Source of the DNA: JAPSGM01 sp036258735
Lineage (GTDB): Bacteria > Chloroflexota > Limnocylindria > QHBO01
DNA: 11,769 nucleotides
Assembly (NCBI GenBank): GCA_036258735.1
Contig: DATADC010000020.1
Location: forward strand, 1 to 11,769
Reading direction: 5' to 3'
The notes beneath the pieces were generated by a model, which saw only the letters and a program-made list of their open reading frames with translations, made no database searches and was not told the origin of the DNA. A program made the position numbers and the translations under genes. This document shows, piece by piece, positions 1 through 6,838 of this stretch; position 1 is the first letter of the stretch, and the number at the start of each line of letters is the position of its first letter.

Positions 1-344
1 AGCACGGCGGCGGCGGCGGGCGCCTGGGGGGCGCTGAACCGGCCACCGGAGGCACCGAACACGAGCCGCCGCGCTCCATCGCCGGCGTGGGCGAAGCTGA
101 TCGATCGGGCCACGCGCTCGACGTGCAGGAACTTGAGGGCGCGCAGCTCGCGTAAGCCGGCTTCGGCCTCGGGCTCCGATCCAGCCGACACTACGGCGCC
201 CACTCGGCGAACAACGGCCGCGGCCGCGCGCGCTGCGTACAGGACCGACCCGCCAGGAGCGGTCGAGCCATCGGCGAAGCGGTCGACGGTGAGGCCACCG
301 ACTACGAGCAGGTCCAGCGCGGGCCGGGGCGGCTGCGGCGGCAT
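1..344 (-). CDS. PfkB/ribokinase-family sugar kinase, N-terminal part (runs off left edge)
   Basis: Reading the minus strand from the ATG at 344 gives an open frame of 114 codons with no stop before the window ends, so only the N-terminal part is present. The fragment fits a PfkB-family carbohydrate kinase, which transfers the ATP gamma-phosphate to a sugar or nucleoside. After a Pro-rich start it has a first beta strand, DLLVVGGLTVDRF (residues 11-23), with an Asp where the family binds substrate. It then has PGGSVLYAARAAA (30-42), matching the family's N-terminal Gly-Gly signature, and RVGAVVSAG (47-55). The usual Asn of that signature is absent. The second signature and the catalytic Asp would lie outside the window, so activity and substrate cannot be judged. 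It is transcribed divergently from the small gene at 364, with only 19 bases between the start codons. Family is fairly sure; substrate is unknown. Confidence 0.75.
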   Translation of the reverse strand, partial: MPPQPPRPALDLLVVGGLTVDRFADGSTAPGGSVLYAARAAAAVVRRVGAVVSAGSEPEAEAGLRELRALKFLHVERVARSISFAHAGDGARRLVFGASGGRFSAPQAPAAAAV

Positions 345-349
345 CGGTC

Positions 350-355
350 TATGAT
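350..355 (+). promoter_or_regulatory. -10 element (TATGAT) of a probably leaderless promoter
   Basis: TATGAT differs from the bacterial -10 consensus at one position. It ends 8 bases before the ATG at 364, so transcription from it would begin at about 362-364, on or next to the start codon. No Shine-Dalgarno sequence is visible in the 19-base gap, which agrees with a leaderless message. No recognisable -35 hexamer lies at the expected distance, and any upstream promoter contact would fall inside the divergent kinase gene. The same hexamer occurs on the minus strand at 11572-11567, ahead of the DUF4446 gene. Confidence 0.4.
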
Positions 356-363
356 CGGTCCGC

Positions 364-687
364 ATGGCACTCTTCTTCTACGAGCTCCACGAGGGCGCCA
401 CTGACCTGATGAGTGACGCGCTTCTGGTGAGCGAGCGGGAGTTCACGCCTGACCAGTTCGCCGCCGCGGTGGAGCAGGCCAGGCGTGCGGTGAAGGACAC
501 CTACGAGGAGGACACGCTGGTCGAGGCGGTCGCCCGCGAGCTGGAGCGCAGCCATGCCTTCACCTACATCGGCGACGAGAAGCTGACCGCCAGCATGAGC
601 GTCGGCATGGACGCCGAAGACACCTTCCTGGTCGAGCAGTCGGACGAGTTCCGCAGCATCGTGGTGGAGCTGGACCGGACCAGCTGA
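364..687 (+). CDS. Uncharacterised 107-residue acidic protein
   Basis: This small soluble protein belongs to no family I recognise. It starts MALFFYELHEGATDLMSDAL and has no signal peptide, membrane segment or cysteine. The composition is acidic, with charged helical stretches such as FAAAVEQARRAVKDTYEEDT (residues 32-51) followed by VEAVARELERSHAFTYI, then strand-like segments near the end. This suggests a compact alpha/beta fold. The frame is supported by a good start, a clean stop and normal GC-rich codon use, and it is the only plus-strand frame in this stretch not lying opposite a recognisable minus-strand gene. It diverges from the kinase at 344 and converges on the YchF-like gene, whose stop is 9 bases beyond its own. 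The start has no Shine-Dalgarno sequence, but a TATGAT sits just upstream, so it may be leaderless. Function unknown. Confidence 0.75.
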   Translation: MALFFYELHEGATDLMSDALLVSEREFTPDQFAAAVEQARRAVKDTYEEDTLVEAVARELERSHAFTYIGDEKLTASMSVGMDAEDTFLVEQSDEFRSIVVELDRTS

Positions 688-696
688 CGCGGACCT

Positions 697-1791
697 TCAG
701 CGGGCGACGTTGAAGAGGACCTCGACAACATCCCCGTCGTTGACCCGGTAAGCCTTGCCCTCCGAGCGCAGCAACCCGCCCTTCCGTGCCTCGGCCATTG
801 AGCCGTAGCGCACCAGGTCCTCGTAGGTCACGACCTCGGCCCGGATGAAGCCGCGCGCCAGGTCCGAGTGGATCGCAGCCGCGGCGTCGACCGCCGTGGC
901 GCCGTTGCGCAGCGTCCACGCCCGGCACTCGTCGGGGCCGACGGTGAAGAAGCTGAACAGCCCCAACAGCCGGTACGTCAGCCGGATGATGCGGCCGCGA
1001 CTCGGCTCCGCGATGCCGAGGTCCTCCATGAAGAGCGCGGCGTCCTCCGGTGGAAGCTGGGCCAGCTCCGCCTCGATCTTGCCGGCCAGCGCCGCCACGT
1101 CGGTGTGCGGCTGGGCGTAGCGCGACCGGCCGTCCGCCTCCAGCGCGGCTGCCTCGCCCAGCCTTGACTCGTCGATGTTCAGCACCACCAGCACCGGCTT
1201 CTGGGTCAGGAAGCGGAAGCCGCGGACGCGCTTCTCCTCGTCCTCGGTGAGCGTCATGGCGCGCAGCGGGTGGCCCTCGGAGAGGTGGGGCTCGAGGCGA
1301 GCCAACAGCTCCTCCTCCAGGGCGTTCTGCTCGCGCTCCGAGGCGGAACCGTGGCGGCCCGAGCTGCGCAGCTTCTCGAGGCGCTTCTCGACCATCCCCA
1401 GGTCCGCGACGGTGAACTCGAGGTCCAGCTCATCCACCTCGCGCCACGGGTCCGCCGGCCGGTCGCTGGTGCCGCCCTCGAAGGCACGCGCCACGTGCAG
1501 CAGCGCATCGGCGTTGCGAATCTGGGCCAGCACGTCCGGCTGGACGGTCCCCTCCCGCGTCGCCCCGGCCGGGATAGCGACGTCCACGTAAGTGACGTCG
1601 GCGGGCGTGGTCTTCTTCGGGGCGAAGAGCTCGGCCAGGCGGTCCAAACGCTCGTCGGGCACCTTGACGACGCCGATGTTCGGTGCGGCGTGGCCGCCGG
1701 AGTATCCGCCCACCTGGGCATGGCCGCCGGTCAGCGCGTTGAAGACGGTCGTCTTGCCCGACGCGGGCAGGCCCACGATGGTGACCTGCAT
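697..1791 (-). CDS. ychF: YchF/OLA1-like P-loop ATPase with TGS domain (divergent)
   Basis: The 364-residue protein has the full YchF layout and about the usual length. The P-loop is GLPASGKTT (residues 7-15). The base-recognition motif is NIDE (205-208), the N-x-x-E form that goes with ATP preference in this family. A C-terminal TGS/YchF_C region covers about 279-362 and includes SFFTVGPDECRAWTLRNGAT and GFIRAEVV, ending DGDVVEVLFNVAR. YchF proteins associate with ribosomes and act in translation and stress control. One departure stands out: where typical YchF has D-I-A-G at G3, this one reads DVAIPAG (70-76), without the Gly and apparently one residue shorter. The ATG at 1791 is set by the P-loop near the N terminus and lies 3 bases after the stop of the upstream dehydrogenase gene, suggesting co-transcription. 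It could be a YchF paralogue rather than the canonical protein. Confidence 0.9.
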   Translation of the reverse strand: MQVTIVGLPASGKTTVFNALTGGHAQVGGYSGGHAAPNIGVVKVPDERLDRLAELFAPKKTTPADVTYVDVAIPAGATREGTVQPDVLAQIRNADALLHVARAFEGGTSDRPADPWREVDELDLEFTVADLGMVEKRLEKLRSSGRHGSASEREQNALEEELLARLEPHLSEGHPLRAMTLTEDEEKRVRGFRFLTQKPVLVVLNIDESRLGEAAALEADGRSRYAQPHTDVAALAGKIEAELAQLPPEDAALFMEDLGIAEPSRGRIIRLTYRLLGLFSFFTVGPDECRAWTLRNGATAVDAAAAIHSDLARGFIRAEVVTYEDLVRYGSMAEARKGGLLRSEGKAYRVNDGDVVEVLFNVAR

Positions 1792-1794
1792 CGC

Positions 1795-2769
1795 TCAGTA
1801 ACCGACCTCGAGGTCCACCACGTTTTCGAGCGGCTCGCCCCGCGCGAAGCGTCGCAGGTTATCGACGAAGAGCTCCAGCGAGCGGTCCACCACTCGGTCG
1901 CTGGACCACGAGGTGTGAGGCGTCAGATACAGGTTCGGCGTGCCGTACAGCGGCGAGTCCGGGGGCAGCGGCTCCTCGTTGAAGACGTCGAGCACCGCGC
2001 CGGCGATCCAGCCCGCCTCGAGCGCGCGCCGCAGCGCCGTCTCGTCCAGCAGGCGGCCGCGCGCGATGTTGATCAGCCAGCCCCCTTCCCGCATGCGCTG
2101 GAGCTGCTCGGCGCCGACCATCCCGGCTGTTTCGTCGGTCAGCGGCGCGGCCACGACCACCACGTCGCTGCGCTCCAGTAGGTTGTCGAGCCGATCGTGG
2201 CCGAGCAGCTCGACGTTGGCCGGGGCGCCACCGCGCTCCGGCCGACGCCGCGTGGCTATCACCCGCGTCTCGAAAGGCTCCAGCAGCCTGGCGATCTCGG
2301 AGCCGATGCTCCCGAAGCCCACGATCCCGACGGTCAGGCTGCCGAGCTCGCGGCCGGGCAGCGGCTGCCAGGTGCGCTCGCGCTGGAGCTCCATCAGCTG
2401 CGGCAGCCGGCGGGCGAGGGCCAGGCACCACATCAGCACGTACTCGGCGATCGGCCGGCTGAACACGCCGCGTGCGTTGGTCACCGTCAGACCGCGGGCT
2501 CGGATGGCCGGGGTGGCGACGCGGTCGATGCCGGCCGAGAAGCTGTGGATCCACTCCAACCGTGGCGCGTGGCTCACGATGTGGTCGAGGACCGCGCCGG
2601 GGATGCCGCCCCGCAGGAGGACGCGGGCGTTGGCCATGGGGTCGCCGGCCTGGTCGTGGACGAGCCCATCTCGCGAGACGTGGGCGACGCGCACGCCGTC
2701 GACCGACTGGATGCGGGCGACCTGCTCGCCGGTGAGCGGCGTCCCGAAGATGGGAGTCGCCAGGACCAC
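1795..2769 (-). CDS. D-2-hydroxyacid dehydrogenase (NAD(P)-dependent)
   Basis: This 324-residue enzyme belongs to the D-isomer 2-hydroxyacid dehydrogenases, which reduce 2-keto acids to D-2-hydroxyacids or run the reverse. The Rossmann motif GFGSIG is at residues 151-156. The catalytic set is complete: Arg237 in INIARGRLLDE, Glu266 in DVFNEEP, and His285 in LTPHTSW. The second strand of the nucleotide fold ends ATRRRPER with no acidic residue, which points to NADP(H) rather than NAD(H); this is inference. The substrate cannot be read; glyoxylate/hydroxypyruvate reductase-like or 2-ketoacid reductase roles are possible. The start is GTG at 2769, with GAGGG a few bases upstream and 11 bases from the preceding gene's stop. 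It lies between the metalloprotease and ychF genes with operon-like spacing. Confidence 0.93.
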   Translation of the reverse strand: MVLATPIFGTPLTGEQVARIQSVDGVRVAHVSRDGLVHDQAGDPMANARVLLRGGIPGAVLDHIVSHAPRLEWIHSFSAGIDRVATPAIRARGLTVTNARGVFSRPIAEYVLMWCLALARRLPQLMELQRERTWQPLPGRELGSLTVGIVGFGSIGSEIARLLEPFETRVIATRRRPERGGAPANVELLGHDRLDNLLERSDVVVVAAPLTDETAGMVGAEQLQRMREGGWLINIARGRLLDETALRRALEAGWIAGAVLDVFNEEPLPPDSPLYGTPNLYLTPHTSWSSDRVVDRSLELFVDNLRRFARGEPLENVVDLEVGY

Positions 2770-2780
2770 GACGCCCTCGG

Positions 2781-3956
2781 TCAGCTGACGGCCCCCAGCC
2801 GCGGCCCATGCTCCATGCGAGCGATCCAGTCGGCCGGCTGCCGGATCTCGGTCAGCGTCGGCAGTCGGTCTGGGCCCTGCCAGACCTGGTTCAGGAACGC
2901 CCGCCCGCGGGCTGCGATGACCGCGGTCACGAAGCGCTCGCCGGCCTCGTACTGCTCCATCTTGAGGTCCAGCCCGGTGATGCGCATGATGGCCCGCTCG
3001 ATGGCGCTGCGACCCTCGTTGCGCCGCTCGAAGCGCTCGTGGATCTCCGCGAAGCCGGGGAGGAGCCGTGCGCCGGCCGCGTTCATGACGTGGTTCGAAT
3101 AACCCTCCAGCAGCGACATCATCGCCTGCGTGCGCTGGAAGGTCTCCAGCTGGGCGGGCGTCATCAGCCGTTCGAGCCAGTGCCCCGTCCCGCGGCGTGC
3201 CAGCGCCTGCTGGAGGCGCTTGACCATCCCGCTCGAGTCGGCCGCCAGCTGCTCGATCGACTCGGCCACCAGCGCGGCGAAGTGGTCGCGCAGCCAGGGA
3301 TACGCCTCGAACTCGAAGGCGTGGGTGGCCTCATGCAGGGCGATGAAGGTTCGGAACTCGTCGTGCGGGAGGCGCATGGCGCTTGCCGTGGCAGCAATGT
3401 TCGGCTCCACGAAATGCAGCCGCCCGCGCGCCGTCGGTCCTGCGGCCAGGAGGCTGACGTCGTACTGGCCGAGGACCTTGCGTGCCAGGAAGGCGAGCAG
3501 GAAGCCGAGCTGCTGGTTGCCGATGGAGCGGTTGACGAGGCGCGCCAGCGCTCGCCCGGCCGTGTCCTCCCCCGTCTGCTGCGCGGCCACGATGCGCTCC
3601 ACGCGCTCGAACAGCGTCTGGAACGTCGCCAGGTTGAGCTCGACCCAGCCAGCCCGATCCACCACCACCGGCGTCTCGAGGGCCGCCGGAAGCTCGGCAC
3701 CGATCTCGTCGGCCACCACCGGCTCGATACGCAGCAGCACGTCGCGGTAGAAGGCCTCGGCCGCGGCGCGCGACTCGGCGGGCATCGGCCCTCCATCGGG
3801 TCCCAGCCGACGGAGCGCGATGGCACGCACCGCGCGCCAGTCGATCAGGCGGGTGCCGGCGCGGCGCATGATCTCGCGCTGCGCGACGCTGGCGCCCATG
3901 GCAAGGAGGCCGCCGACCAGGATGCCGGCCCCCAGGCGGCCCGGGTTGCGTGTCAT
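2781..3956 (-). CDS. Zincin_2 (DUF2342) zinc metalloprotease, membrane-anchored
   Basis: The 391-residue product carries a zincin motif, HEATH (residues 208-212), within FIALHEATHAFEFEAYPWLR. The third zinc ligand is probably Glu284 in SLLEGYSNHVMNAAG. With the conserved segments FVEPNIAATA, LMTPAQLETF and LKMEQYEAGERFV, this matches the Zincin_2/DUF2342 family, known mainly from actinobacteria and also annotated there as coenzyme F420 biosynthesis-associated. A hydrophobic stretch at about 9-25 after a basic N terminus probably anchors it in the membrane. The frame stays open to 4052, but that extension is Arg-rich, not family-like, and would overlap the racemase gene by 86 bases. The ATG at 3956, 10 bases after the racemase stop, is therefore preferred. 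No F420 biosynthesis gene is in the window, so the substrate is unknown. Confidence 0.88.
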   Translation of the reverse strand: MTRNPGRLGAGILVGGLLAMGASVAQREIMRRAGTRLIDWRAVRAIALRRLGPDGGPMPAESRAAAEAFYRDVLLRIEPVVADEIGAELPAALETPVVVDRAGWVELNLATFQTLFERVERIVAAQQTGEDTAGRALARLVNRSIGNQQLGFLLAFLARKVLGQYDVSLLAAGPTARGRLHFVEPNIAATASAMRLPHDEFRTFIALHEATHAFEFEAYPWLRDHFAALVAESIEQLAADSSGMVKRLQQALARRGTGHWLERLMTPAQLETFQRTQAMMSLLEGYSNHVMNAAGARLLPGFAEIHERFERRNEGRSAIERAIMRITGLDLKMEQYEAGERFVTAVIAARGRAFLNQVWQGPDRLPTLTEIRQPADWIARMEHGPRLGAVS

Positions 3957-3966
3957 GGCGCCGAGT

Positions 3967-4800
3967 CTAGACCGGAGCGAGCTCCGCCGCCTCGACCTGC
4001 GGGAGCGCCTCGCCGAACAGCCGGGTGGCCACGCTGCGGAACGCCTCGGCATCGCCGGTGGTCACGACGCGGTGCGACGGCGGGGCGGCGCCGTCCCCCG
4101 AAGTGGCGCGGGCGCCGAGGGCATCCAGCAGGTCTTCGGTGGCCAGCGCGGTGGTGAAGGCCGAGTCCACCACCGCGACGCGCTCGCCCACCAGGCGTTC
4201 GATAACCGGCCGCAGTAACGGGTAGTGCGTGCAGCCCAGCAACAGCGTGTCGAGCGCGGGGTCGTGTGCCAGCAGCTTGCCGAGGTAGCCACGGACGCGG
4301 CGCTCGGTGTCCGGACCCTCGAGACGGCCGGCCTCCACCAGGGGCACCAGGTCGGGGCAGGCCTGCTGCGAGACCGCCAGCGCGGGATCGGCTTCCAACA
4401 GCGCGGCGGGATAGGCGCCGGACTCGACGGTTCCCGCGGTGGCGATGACGCCGACGCGCCCGACGCGGGTGGCGGCAGCGGCTGCAACGGCGCCCGGTCG
4501 TACCACGCCCAGCACCGGCACCGGCGAGACGTCACGCACCATGGGCAGCGCGCGCGCGGTGGCCGTGTTGCAGGCCAGGACCAGCAGCTTGATGTCCAGG
4601 GCCAGCAGCCAGCGGACGCCCTCGAGGGTGAATCGCTCCACCTCGTCCGCCGGTCGCGGACCGTACGGTGCGCGGGCGTTGTCGCCGAGGTAGACGGTCG
4701 CCTCGTCGGGCAGCCGCCGCTGCAGCTCGGAGAGGACCGTCAGGCCACCCACGCCGGAGTCGAAGACGCCGATCGGCCGGCGGTCGCGGGACCGGCTCAC
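3967..4800 (-). CDS. murI: Glutamate racemase
   Basis: MurI interconverts L- and D-glutamate by cofactor-independent two-base catalysis, supplying D-Glu for peptidoglycan. At 277 residues it has the normal length. The N-terminal motif GVFDSGVGGL (residues 11-20) includes the catalytic-site Asp14 and Ser15. YLGDNARAPYG (37-47) follows. The two catalytic cysteines are Cys77 in LACNTATA and Cys190 in LLGCTHYPLL, with His192 beside the second. All expected active-site residues are present, so it should be active. The start is GTG at 4800, 16 bases after the stop of the CpaE-like gene, and the N-terminal motif leaves little room for a later start. No Shine-Dalgarno sequence is obvious, which fits translation within an operon. 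The presence of murI shows that the organism makes peptidoglycan. Confidence 0.97.
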   Translation of the reverse strand: MSRSRDRRPIGVFDSGVGGLTVLSELQRRLPDEATVYLGDNARAPYGPRPADEVERFTLEGVRWLLALDIKLLVLACNTATARALPMVRDVSPVPVLGVVRPGAVAAAAATRVGRVGVIATAGTVESGAYPAALLEADPALAVSQQACPDLVPLVEAGRLEGPDTERRVRGYLGKLLAHDPALDTLLLGCTHYPLLRPVIERLVGERVAVVDSAFTTALATEDLLDALGARATSGDGAAPPSHRVVTTGDAEAFRSVATRLFGEALPQVEAAELAPV

Positions 4801-4816
4801 CGGCGACGCACGCCGG

Positions 4817-5968
4817 TCAGTGGCGGGCCATCGCCGGCGATCGGAGGCGCAGGTGCTCGCTCAGGGACTCGGCCATGCCGCGCACGCCCTGCGAGATCGG
4901 CGCGTCCGGGCTGCCGGACACGAAGGGCACGCCCTCGTTGTTGGCGGCCAGCACCAGGCGACCGTCGGAGACGATCTCGAAGTCGATCGGCCGCCCGAGC
5001 GCGGACTCCACATCGGCCTTGCTGAACCCGCCGGCGGCATCGGAGCGGTTGAGGATGGTTGCCAGCTTGGTGGGCGGATAGCCGATGGCCTCGAAGGCCT
5101 CGTTGGCCATGACCAGGCCCCGAATGGCCATCGAGTCGTAGGTCAGCACCTGGAGCACGAGGTCCGAGGCGTCCAGGAAGACGAGCACGTCCTCGGACAG
5201 GGCCGGTCGGGTGTCGACGATGACGAACTCGTACAGCTGGCGCAGGATGCTGAGCGCCTTCTCGATGTCACGGACGGTGACCATCTCGGCCATCTCGACG
5301 CGCGGGGGCGCCAGCAGGATGTCGATGCCGGACGGGTCCTTCCAGGCGACGTCGGCCACGTCCGACTCGCGGATGCGGTCGGTGGGCAGGTTTACCAACG
5401 ACGGCGCCACGGCCGGGACGCGCAGCAGCCCACGCAGGTCGCTGAACTGGAGCGACCCATCCACCAGGCACACCTTGTGGCCCTGTGCGCCAAGCGCCAC
5501 GCCCAGGTTGTAGGCAATGGTGGTGCGGCCGACCCCGCCCTTGGGGGAGAAGAGGCTGATCAGCATCGAGCCGGCACGCGAGGCCTCGACAGCCCGCTCC
5601 TCGTAGGTCTTGCGCACGATGGTGGTCAGGTCGAACCCGGAGAAGGGCATCTTGAGAATGGCGTCCACGCCGCGCGCCGGATCCTCGCGCACCGGGTTCT
5701 GCGGCACGGTGACCATGACGATCCCGACCTGCGGCTCGCTCTCGCGGATGGCCTGCGCCACCTGCTGGCCCGAGGTCCGGCCCTGGAGCAGCGCGTCCAC
5801 GATGACCACGTCGGGCTTGAACTCGCTGACGGCCGATACGGCGCGGTCGCCCGAGGTCACCACGTCCAGCATCCGGATCTGGGACTGTGCCTGGAGCAGG
5901 GCGCGCATGTGGGACGCCACCTGTGGCACGTCCTCGACCACGAGGAGCCGGATCTGATCGCCTGCCAC
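4817..5968 (-). CDS. CpaE-like protein: receiver domain plus MinD/ParA-type ATPase
   Basis: Two domains make up this 383-residue protein. Residues 5-120 form a response-regulator receiver fold with acidic Glu12/Asp13, phospho-acceptor Asp58 in VVIVDALL, Thr87 in VMVTVPQ and Lys106 in ILKMPF, so it looks able to accept phosphate. Residues 134-370 form a MinD/ParA ATPase with the deviant Walker A SPKGGVGRTT (141-150) and later LVDGSLQFSDLRG and FVIVDTRP. The signature Lys143 is present, but the P-loop Lys is Arg148. CpaE proteins often vary at this place, so ATP hydrolysis is uncertain. The family places pilus or secretion machinery (Tad/Cpa) at the cell pole; no tad gene is in the window. The start is GTG at 5968 with GAGGG close upstream and an AGGAGGT a little farther off. 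A 42-base gap separates it from the methyltransferase gene. Confidence 0.9.
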   Translation of the reverse strand: MAGDQIRLLVVEDVPQVASHMRALLQAQSQIRMLDVVTSGDRAVSAVSEFKPDVVIVDALLQGRTSGQQVAQAIRESEPQVGIVMVTVPQNPVREDPARGVDAILKMPFSGFDLTTIVRKTYEERAVEASRAGSMLISLFSPKGGVGRTTIAYNLGVALGAQGHKVCLVDGSLQFSDLRGLLRVPAVAPSLVNLPTDRIRESDVADVAWKDPSGIDILLAPPRVEMAEMVTVRDIEKALSILRQLYEFVIVDTRPALSEDVLVFLDASDLVLQVLTYDSMAIRGLVMANEAFEAIGYPPTKLATILNRSDAAGGFSKADVESALGRPIDFEIVSDGRLVLAANNEGVPFVSGSPDAPISQGVRGMAESLSEHLRLRSPAMARH

Positions 5969-6010
5969 TTGTGCCCTCGGGACCTCCTGCCGGTCGCTTC
6001 GCCGCGTCGA

Positions 6011-6838
6011 TCAGCCAGCGGCTCGCCGGACCAGCAGGATCCGCCGCTCGCTGTCGTCCTCCAGCGGGTCCAGGTCGTGCGAGCCGTAGGTCAGCTCCTC
6101 GGCCAATCCGGCTTCCCGAACGAGCGTGCGGAGCGTGTCTGCGGAGGGATACCAGAGCCGGTGACTGGCCGGTAGCCGCGCTATCGTACCATCGGGTCGT
6201 CCCAGATCCACGATCGTGGAGAAGACGACCCGCAGCCCCTCAGGCGCCTCGTGCCGCATCAGCTGGCTGCGGCGCACGATCTCCCGGCCGTCGACCACGC
6301 GCCGCCAGTCGAGCGACAGCGGGAGGTCGCGCTCCGGCAGCTGGCCCGGACCGATGTCGTCCAGCACGGCCACACCGTTGCCGTCGAGCACCGCGGCCAC
6401 GCCGACCAGGAGACGCAGCGCCTCCTCGGGTCCGTCGAGGTGCGGCAGCACGCCCGATACGACCACGAGCGAGGCCGCGGTACCGAGCGCCGCGCGCACC
6501 GCCCTGCGATCCAGGCGGCGCACGTCGGCCAGCGTCAGGGCCAGGCGTCCAGCGGCTCGGGCCTGCGCCAGCAACGGATCGCGCTCGATTCGCTCCTCGG
6601 CGCGCCGCAGCAGGGCCGGGCTGCCGTCCACGCCCAGCAGGCGGTCGACGCCCCCCTGCAGCAGGGGCGCGAAGAGGCGACCCGACCCGCATCCCAGGTC
6701 CAGCGCGGCGCGCGGGTGCCGCCGGCCCATCTCGCGGTAGAAGGCGTGGTCCTCGGTGACCGCGTCGTGCTCAATGTCGTACAGCTCGGCCAGGAGCTCA
6801 GCCGCCGTGGGCTGCCCGGCGAAGATGTCGCCGCTCAC
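6011..6838 (-). CDS. Class I SAM-dependent methyltransferase
   Basis: The 275-residue product has a class I methyltransferase fold. Motif I is ALDLGCGSGRL (residues 45-55), followed by LLGVDGSPALLRRA, the strand that binds the SAM ribose through its Asp. Later strands include LVVVSGVLPHLDGPEEALR and VAVLDDIG. The C-terminal part, with LWYPSADTLRTLVREAGL, is typical of small-molecule methyltransferases, but the substrate cannot be inferred. The frame is open farther upstream to 7153, but that region lies over the membrane-protein gene and is Gly/Arg/Pro-rich shadow sequence. The chosen start is the GTG at 6838, which shares four bases (GTGA) with that gene's stop codon. This arrangement is typical of translational coupling and suggests the two proteins are made together. 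Confidence 0.85.
   Translation of the reverse strand: MSGDIFAGQPTAAELLAELYDIEHDAVTEDHAFYREMGRRHPRAALDLGCGSGRLFAPLLQGGVDRLLGVDGSPALLRRAEERIERDPLLAQARAAGRLALTLADVRRLDRRAVRAALGTAASLVVVSGVLPHLDGPEEALRLLVGVAAVLDGNGVAVLDDIGPGQLPERDLPLSLDWRRVVDGREIVRRSQLMRHEAPEGLRVVFSTIVDLGRPDGTIARLPASHRLWYPSADTLRTLVREAGLAEELTYGSHDLDPLEDDSERRILLVRRAAG

Noticed and set aside
668..685. AGCTGG/CCAGCT inverted repeat (6-base arms, 6-base loop) at the end of the 107-residue gene as a terminator
   Set aside because: It lies inside the coding end, is short for GC-rich DNA and is not followed by a T-run, so an intrinsic terminator cannot be supported.
3957..4052. N-terminal extension of the metalloprotease to 4052
   Set aside because: The extra 32 residues are mostly Arg, Ser, Ala and Pro and overlap the murI coding end by 86 bases. 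The ATG at 3956 fits operon spacing and puts the membrane helix at the N terminus.
2808..4157. Plus-strand open frame of 449 codons opposite the metalloprotease gene
   Set aside because: Antisense to a gene with an intact zinc-binding motif; the sequence is low-complexity with no domain.
4820..6175. Plus-strand open frame of 451 codons opposite the CpaE-like gene
   Set aside because: The product is His/Gly/Arg-rich with no fold-like pattern and mirrors codons of the real minus-strand gene.
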